DNA of 64,000 bases from assembly GCF_902499125.1 (NCBI RefSeq), contig NZ_CABVPX010000022.1, forward strand, positions 1 through 64,000, given 5' to 3'. The stretch comes from Burkholderia arboris. GTDB lineage: Bacteria > Pseudomonadota > Gammaproteobacteria > Burkholderiales > Burkholderiaceae. This document shows positions 60,504 to 64,000 of the stretch, piece by piece. Below the pieces are notes generated by a model. It saw only the letters and a list, made by a program, of their open reading frames with translations. It had not been told where the DNA came from and searched no databases. Made by a program: the position numbers and the translations under genes. Within the stretch, counting starts at the first letter, position 1, and each line of letters begins with the position of its first letter.

Positions 60504-62018
60504 ATGGCAACGAACTCGCCCGTCAACAGCAGCGCGAACGCGAACGGCCTGTTGCAGCAGGCCGCGCAATCGATCATCAACGGTTCCACCGGCAACCCGG
60601 CGATGGATGTCGGCTCGCTCGTCAAGACGCTGGTGAACGCGAAGACGGCCGGCCGGGTCGCGACGCTTGCCGCCGCACAAACGACCGGCAATACGCGGAT
60701 TTCCGCATTCGGCGCGCTGTCGGCGGCGCTGAGCGCGCTCGACGCAGGCCTGACGTCGCTGAAGAACGGCGCGCTGCAGTCGACGTTCAATGCCGTCGCG
60801 AGCGGCAAGGGCCTGACCGCGACGGCGGGTGCCGGCGCGGTCGCCGGCACCTACACGGTGGGCGTCACGCAGATCGCGACCGCCCAGGCGCTGTCCTCGG
60901 CGGGCTTCAACGGCAGCAAGGCGCTCGGCACCGGCACGCTGACGCTGTCGCTCGGCAGCCAGTCGTTCAAGGTCGAGGTCGGCAGCACGAACAACACGCT
61001 GTCGGGCATCGCGGCGGCGATCAACTCCGCGTCGGGCAACCCGGGGATCAGCGCGACGGTCATCAACGGCACGGACGGCGCACACCTCGTGCTCGCGTCG
61101 TCGAAGACGGGCTCCGCGAACGCGATCAGCGTTGCGGTCGGCAACGTGACCAACGACAGCGGCCTGTCGAGCCTCGGCGTTACGTCGACGCCCGACACGG
61201 CCGGCGGCGCATCGAAGATCGACTCGGCGAACAGCGCGGCCGCATGGCGGCAGAGCGCCGTCGCACAGGACGCGAAATTCACGATCAACGGGATCGCATC
61301 GACCAGCGCGAGCAACGCGGTTTCGGGCGTGTTGACGGGCATCACGCTGAACCTGTCGTCGGCCGCGGTCAGCGCGACCGATACGCAGACGCTGACGGTC
61401 AGCACCGACACGAAGTCGCAGGCAGCCACGATCACGAATTTCGTGAACCTGTACAACACGGCCGTCAAGACGATGGGCGCACTGTCGAGCTACACGGCAG
61501 GCGCGAGCACGCAGGGCGCGCTGATTGGCGATTCGACGCTGAACACGATCCGCAACTCGCTCGCGTCGATCGTTGCGCGCGGCGTCGAGACCGGCGCCGC
61601 CACCGAGAAGGGCAACGGGCACGTGAACCTGCTGTCGATCGGCATCAAGCTCGAGAAGGACGGCACGCTGAGCGTCGACGCCGCGAAGCTCGACGGCGCG
61701 CTGTCCGCGAACCCGGCGGGCGTCGCGCGCCTGTTCAATCCGGAGAACGGGATCGGCACGCGGCTGGCCGACCAGATCACGCAGTTCACGAAGAAGAACG
61801 GGATGATCGACGTGCGCACGAACGCGCTGACCGCCGATCTGAAGCGCGTGACGCAGCAGCAGTCGGATCTGTCCGACTACGCCACGCAACTGACCAAGCA
61901 GTATCAGGCGCAGTTCACGTCGCTCAACACGCTGATGGCCAAGATGAACTCCAACACGCAGTACCTGACCCGGCTGTTCGGCGGCGCGAACAGCAGCGGC
62001 GCGCTGTCGAACAAGTAA
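60504..62018 (+). CDS. fliD: Flagellar hook-associated protein 2 (FliD) homologue
   Basis: 504 residues, CCGGAG before the ATG. N-terminal region M-D-V-G-S-L-V-K-T-L-V-N-A-K and C-terminal region ending in a coiled coil (L-K-R-V-T-Q-Q-Q-S-D-L-S-D-Y-A-T-Q-L) correspond to the FliD_N and FliD_C domains; the middle is Ser/Thr/Ala-rich with G-T-Y-T-V-G-V-T-Q-I-A-T-A-Q-A-L. FliD caps the filament and helps flagellin fold at the tip; it can also bind mucin. No other flagellar gene is in the window, so this is an isolated copy. No signal peptide, as expected for export by the flagellar type III system. Confidence 0.88.
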   Translation: MATNSPVNSSANANGLLQQAAQSIINGSTGNPAMDVGSLVKTLVNAKTAGRVATLAAAQTTGNTRISAFGALSAALSALDAGLTSLKNGALQSTFNAVASGKGLTATAGAGAVAGTYTVGVTQIATAQALSSAGFNGSKALGTGTLTLSLGSQSFKVEVGSTNNTLSGIAAAINSASGNPGISATVINGTDGAHLVLASSKTGSANAISVAVGNVTNDSGLSSLGVTSTPDTAGGASKIDSANSAAAWRQSAVAQDAKFTINGIASTSASNAVSGVLTGITLNLSSAAVSATDTQTLTVSTDTKSQAATITNFVNLYNTAVKTMGALSSYTAGASTQGALIGDSTLNTIRNSLASIVARGVETGAATEKGNGHVNLLSIGIKLEKDGTLSVDAAKLDGALSANPAGVARLFNPENGIGTRLADQITQFTKKNGMIDVRTNALTADLKRVTQQQSDLSDYATQLTKQYQAQFTSLNTLMAKMNSNTQYLTRLFGGANSSGALSNK

Positions 62019-62039
62019 GCGGCCGGGCAGCACGTTGCG

Positions 62040-62061
62040 CGCGACGGTTCGAGCCGTCGCG
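62040..62061 (+). terminator. Hairpin downstream of fliD
   Basis: CGCGACGG-TTCGAG-CCGTCGCG, 8-base perfect arms with a 6-base loop, 21 bases after the fliD stop. No U-tract. Confidence 0.45.
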
Positions 62062-62175
62062 GGCGGCGTCCTGCATGGAAAGGAGTGGTTCATGCCCGGC
62101 CGTGCGCAAGCGCTTGCCGGGTTCGCGTCGTCGCGGCCGCCTGGCCGTGTGCGGTTTGCCTGAAACAGGCAGGCG

Positions 62176-62820
62176 TCAGCCCAGACCTTCGACGCGGTCG
62201 GCGAACAGATCGATGGCGCGCGACACCTGACGCCCGAAATAGCCTGGCCGCTCGCGCTCGTAGGCGCGCAGCAGCGACGTGCATTCGCGCTCGGCCCAGC
62301 GCCACACGGGGCCCTGCTTCGCGAATACCGGATGATCCTGCAGCTCGGCCGGGACCGCGTGCTCGTCCTCCCAGCCCCAGAAATAGGCCTGGTAGGTCCG
62401 GGCGAACGGCATGCCCAGTTGGTCCGCGACGGTCTCGTCGTGGCGCAGCGTGAAGTCGACGATCTCCTTGCGCGTGTGACCGTCGGCGTCGTGGCGCGCT
62501 TCGATCCAGCAGTGATACCGCGCAAGCTGCGACAGATGCCGTGCGGTGCGGCGCCGCTCGCGCGTCGTGCACAGCGCATACAGGTTGCCGGCGCCAAAAT
62601 CCATCACTTCGCCGCCCGCGAACGGCCGGTAGGATTTGCCGGTCAACAGCGTCAGCACCTGCGCGCCGACGATCGCATAGTCGGCACAGCGCATGTAGCC
62701 GCTGCGCGTCGTCGCCTCCGACACGCTCCGGTGGACGACCTCGTCGATCACGGCGTGCAGCATGGCATCAACCGGTGCCGCCAGGATCGGTGGCTGGCTT
62801 GTCGTCGTCACGTGTTGCAT
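62176..62820 (-). CDS. Hypothetical protein with a Cys-His-Asp pattern
   Basis: 214 residues, no signal peptide. C45 in G-Y-M-R-C-A-D-Y-A, H103 in Y-H-C-W-I-E and D122 in I-V-D-F-T are ordered and spaced as the catalytic triad of papain-fold enzymes such as transglutaminase-like proteins and arylamine N-acetyltransferases. The C-terminal third is rich in Trp and Tyr (A-Y-F-W-G-W-E-D-E). I cannot name the family with certainty; a DUF2026-like protein is one possibility. No ribosome site is obvious. It converges on fliD. Confidence 0.6.
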   Translation of the reverse strand: MQHVTTTSQPPILAAPVDAMLHAVIDEVVHRSVSEATTRSGYMRCADYAIVGAQVLTLLTGKSYRPFAGGEVMDFGAGNLYALCTTRERRRTARHLSQLARYHCWIEARHDADGHTRKEIVDFTLRHDETVADQLGMPFARTYQAYFWGWEDEHAVPAELQDHPVFAKQGPVWRWAERECTSLLRAYERERPGYFGRQVSRAIDLFADRVEGLG

Positions 62821-63222
62821 GAGGGGGCGAATGCGGATTCAGCGGTTCATCGGTAAAAAACACTCCGCGGCATAATATTACGAATCGTTACGGGAAGCGA
62901 AGAAGCGATTGCACAGATTTGTGCGCTTTTGTCGTGCGACGCAGAAACTTGCGCGGGGCGGCCGGCGGACGCGGCGAAACGCGCGGCGCGGCGAATCGAA
63001 CAACCGGGCATCGGCGCCACGCTCGCGGGCGGCTCGAGTCGGGATGCGGAAGATGAAAAGCCGGGCGGCACGACGACGCAGCGCCGGCGGGTGGCGTCGC
63101 CATCGCCTCAATCGGGCATCGCGGCGGTCGGGTCGCATGCGCGACGCCGGTTTTTCTCGCGGCCAACGGGCGGCCGCATGCACACCCTGCGATCACGCGC
63201 CGCGGCACCCGCGCGACGCGCA
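62821..63222. other. Intergenic region upstream of the Cys-His-Asp protein gene
   Basis: 402 bases. The part next to the gene (about 62850-62930) is AT-richer and probably holds its promoter; the remainder is Arg-rich in every frame with no coding signal. Confidence 0.5.
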
Positions 63223-64000
63223 TTATGCCCCGGCGATCCGCCGGCGGAAATGTTCGGTTCCGGCCACGATCTTGTCGAGCACCGCATCGAGCGCCCAGAA
63301 TCGCTCACGCACGTCGTAGTCGATCGCTCGGCACTTGATCGACGCGAAGGTGCCGATCCGCTGATGGTAAAGCTTCGCGAGCGCCGGGTAGCCCAGCGCT
63401 TCCGACACGGCCGACACCACCAGGAACGTGGACAGCTCATCGGCCAGCGCCGGATTCGATTCGCCCTGCGTGCGCAGCCACCGGTAGAGATCCGGGTGGA
63501 AGTTGGTGAACACGCCGTTGAAACCGGCGGAACCGGCTTTCATCGCGTCCCATGCAATCGCGGCGTTCGCGTTCAGGATCTTCAGCGGCGACCCCGCGGC
63601 AAGCGCAACCCGCCGCTTCACCGTCGCCAGGTCGCAGCTCACGTCCTTGAGCATCACGAACCGGCCCGTGTCGATGCACGCGCGCAGTTCGTCGTCCGAC
63701 AGCAGCCGCCGGTAAGGCGCCGGACACTCGTACAGGCCGAGCGGGAGATCCGACGGCAGTCGCGCGAGCAGCCGGTGCAGATGGTCGAGCAACGCGGCGC
63801 TGCCCTTGCGTTGCGGATCGAGCCGGTTGGTCACGAGCACGACACCCTGCGCACCCGATTCGGCCGCCGCGCACAGCTCGGCGGCTTGCGCGTCGAGATC
63901 GTCGCTGATGTGCCCGGACGCGACGACCGGCACGCGGCCGGCCACCCGCTCGACCACGAAGCGTGCGAGTTCCGCGCGTTCGGCCAGACTCAGGAACTGC
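63223..64000 (-). CDS. DapA/NanA family aldolase-like protein, 5' end outside the window
   Basis: 259 codons are present; the reading frame continues past 64000 with F-L-S-L-A-E-R-A-E-L-A-R-F as in the family's helix before V-V-E-R-V-A-G-R-V-P-V-V-A-S-G. The catalytic Tyr lies in L-Y-E-C-P-A-P-Y-R-R and the Schiff-base Lys in F-V-M-L-K-D-V-S. These enzymes cleave or join pyruvate-type keto acids and aldehydes in a TIM barrel. The first quarter, including the G-x-x-G-E motif, is missing here, so the substrate cannot be judged. Confidence 0.8.
   Translation of the reverse strand, partial: QFLSLAERAELARFVVERVAGRVPVVASGHISDDLDAQAAELCAAAESGAQGVVLVTNRLDPQRKGSAALLDHLHRLLARLPSDLPLGLYECPAPYRRLLSDDELRACIDTGRFVMLKDVSCDLATVKRRVALAAGSPLKILNANAAIAWDAMKAGSAGFNGVFTNFHPDLYRWLRTQGESNPALADELSTFLVVSAVSEALGYPALAKLYHQRIGTFASIKCRAIDYDVRERFWALDAVLDKIVAGTEHFRRRIAGA

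Overview
The window looks like part of a secondary replicon of a Burkholderia-type betaproteobacterium, most likely the B. cepacia complex. This rests on the very high GC content, strong G/C third-position bias in genes on both strands, an H-NS of the short Burkholderia type, and the mix of catabolic, transport and LysR/AraC/TetR genes. It is inference; no ribosomal or tRNA gene is present to fix the taxonomy. I saw no insertion sequence, CRISPR array, integrase or replication origin.

Layout. 1-2270: two exported lipoproteins, one an alkaline-phosphatase-fold hydrolase with a LamG end. 2435-3604: a class C beta-lactamase. 4217-8285: three overlapping genes (PcfJ-like, DUF1266, DUF4034/Sel1). 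8328-10490: an alpha/beta hydrolase, a FlxA-like protein and two small proteins. 10596-18808: three exported glycosidases (one GH2, two GH92) that together suit scavenging of mannose-rich glycans, with GTTTAA-type inverted repeats ahead of both GH92 genes. 19070-27648: beta-propeller, M81 peptidase, aldehyde dehydrogenase, aminotransferase and amino-acid/polyamine permease, with a divergent AraC regulator. 27659-31056: LysR, MFS transporter and a ureohydrolase whose first metal-ligand His is replaced by Asp. 31676-35136: a four-gene osmoprotectant (glycine betaine type) ABC transporter. 36041-38476: an unusual fusion of a pseudo-alpha/beta-hydrolase with a PEP-synthase/rifampin-phosphotransferase-like body. 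39200-42026: a MarR-GNAT regulator with twin operators, an LprI-like protein and a membrane protein. 42231-45983: KshA-like Rieske oxygenase and KstD-like flavoprotein, with a divergent TetR gene and a concentric operator. 46021-50616: pentapeptide-repeat protein, PotF-like binding protein, LOG-family protein and an aromatic-acid MFS permease. 50891-53701: H-NS, a retron-like reverse transcriptase and a plasmid-fertility-inhibition-like protein. 53940-58523: aspartoacylase-like enzyme, MHS transporter, LysR and an RfbD/MAT2B-like reductase. 59036-64000: DoxX, an orphan FliD after an AT-rich stretch, a protein with a Cys-His-Asp pattern, and a truncated DapA-family aldolase.

Most promising for new biology: (i) the reverse transcriptase at 51547-52896, preceded by its own consensus-like promoter and a roughly 175-base leader with strong stem-loops, as in a retron, next to a fertility-inhibition-like gene; (ii) the 811-residue pseudo-hydrolase/phosphotransferase fusion; (iii) the coupled PcfJ/DUF1266/DUF4034 operon. 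Functions are assigned from motifs read by eye; no database search was possible.
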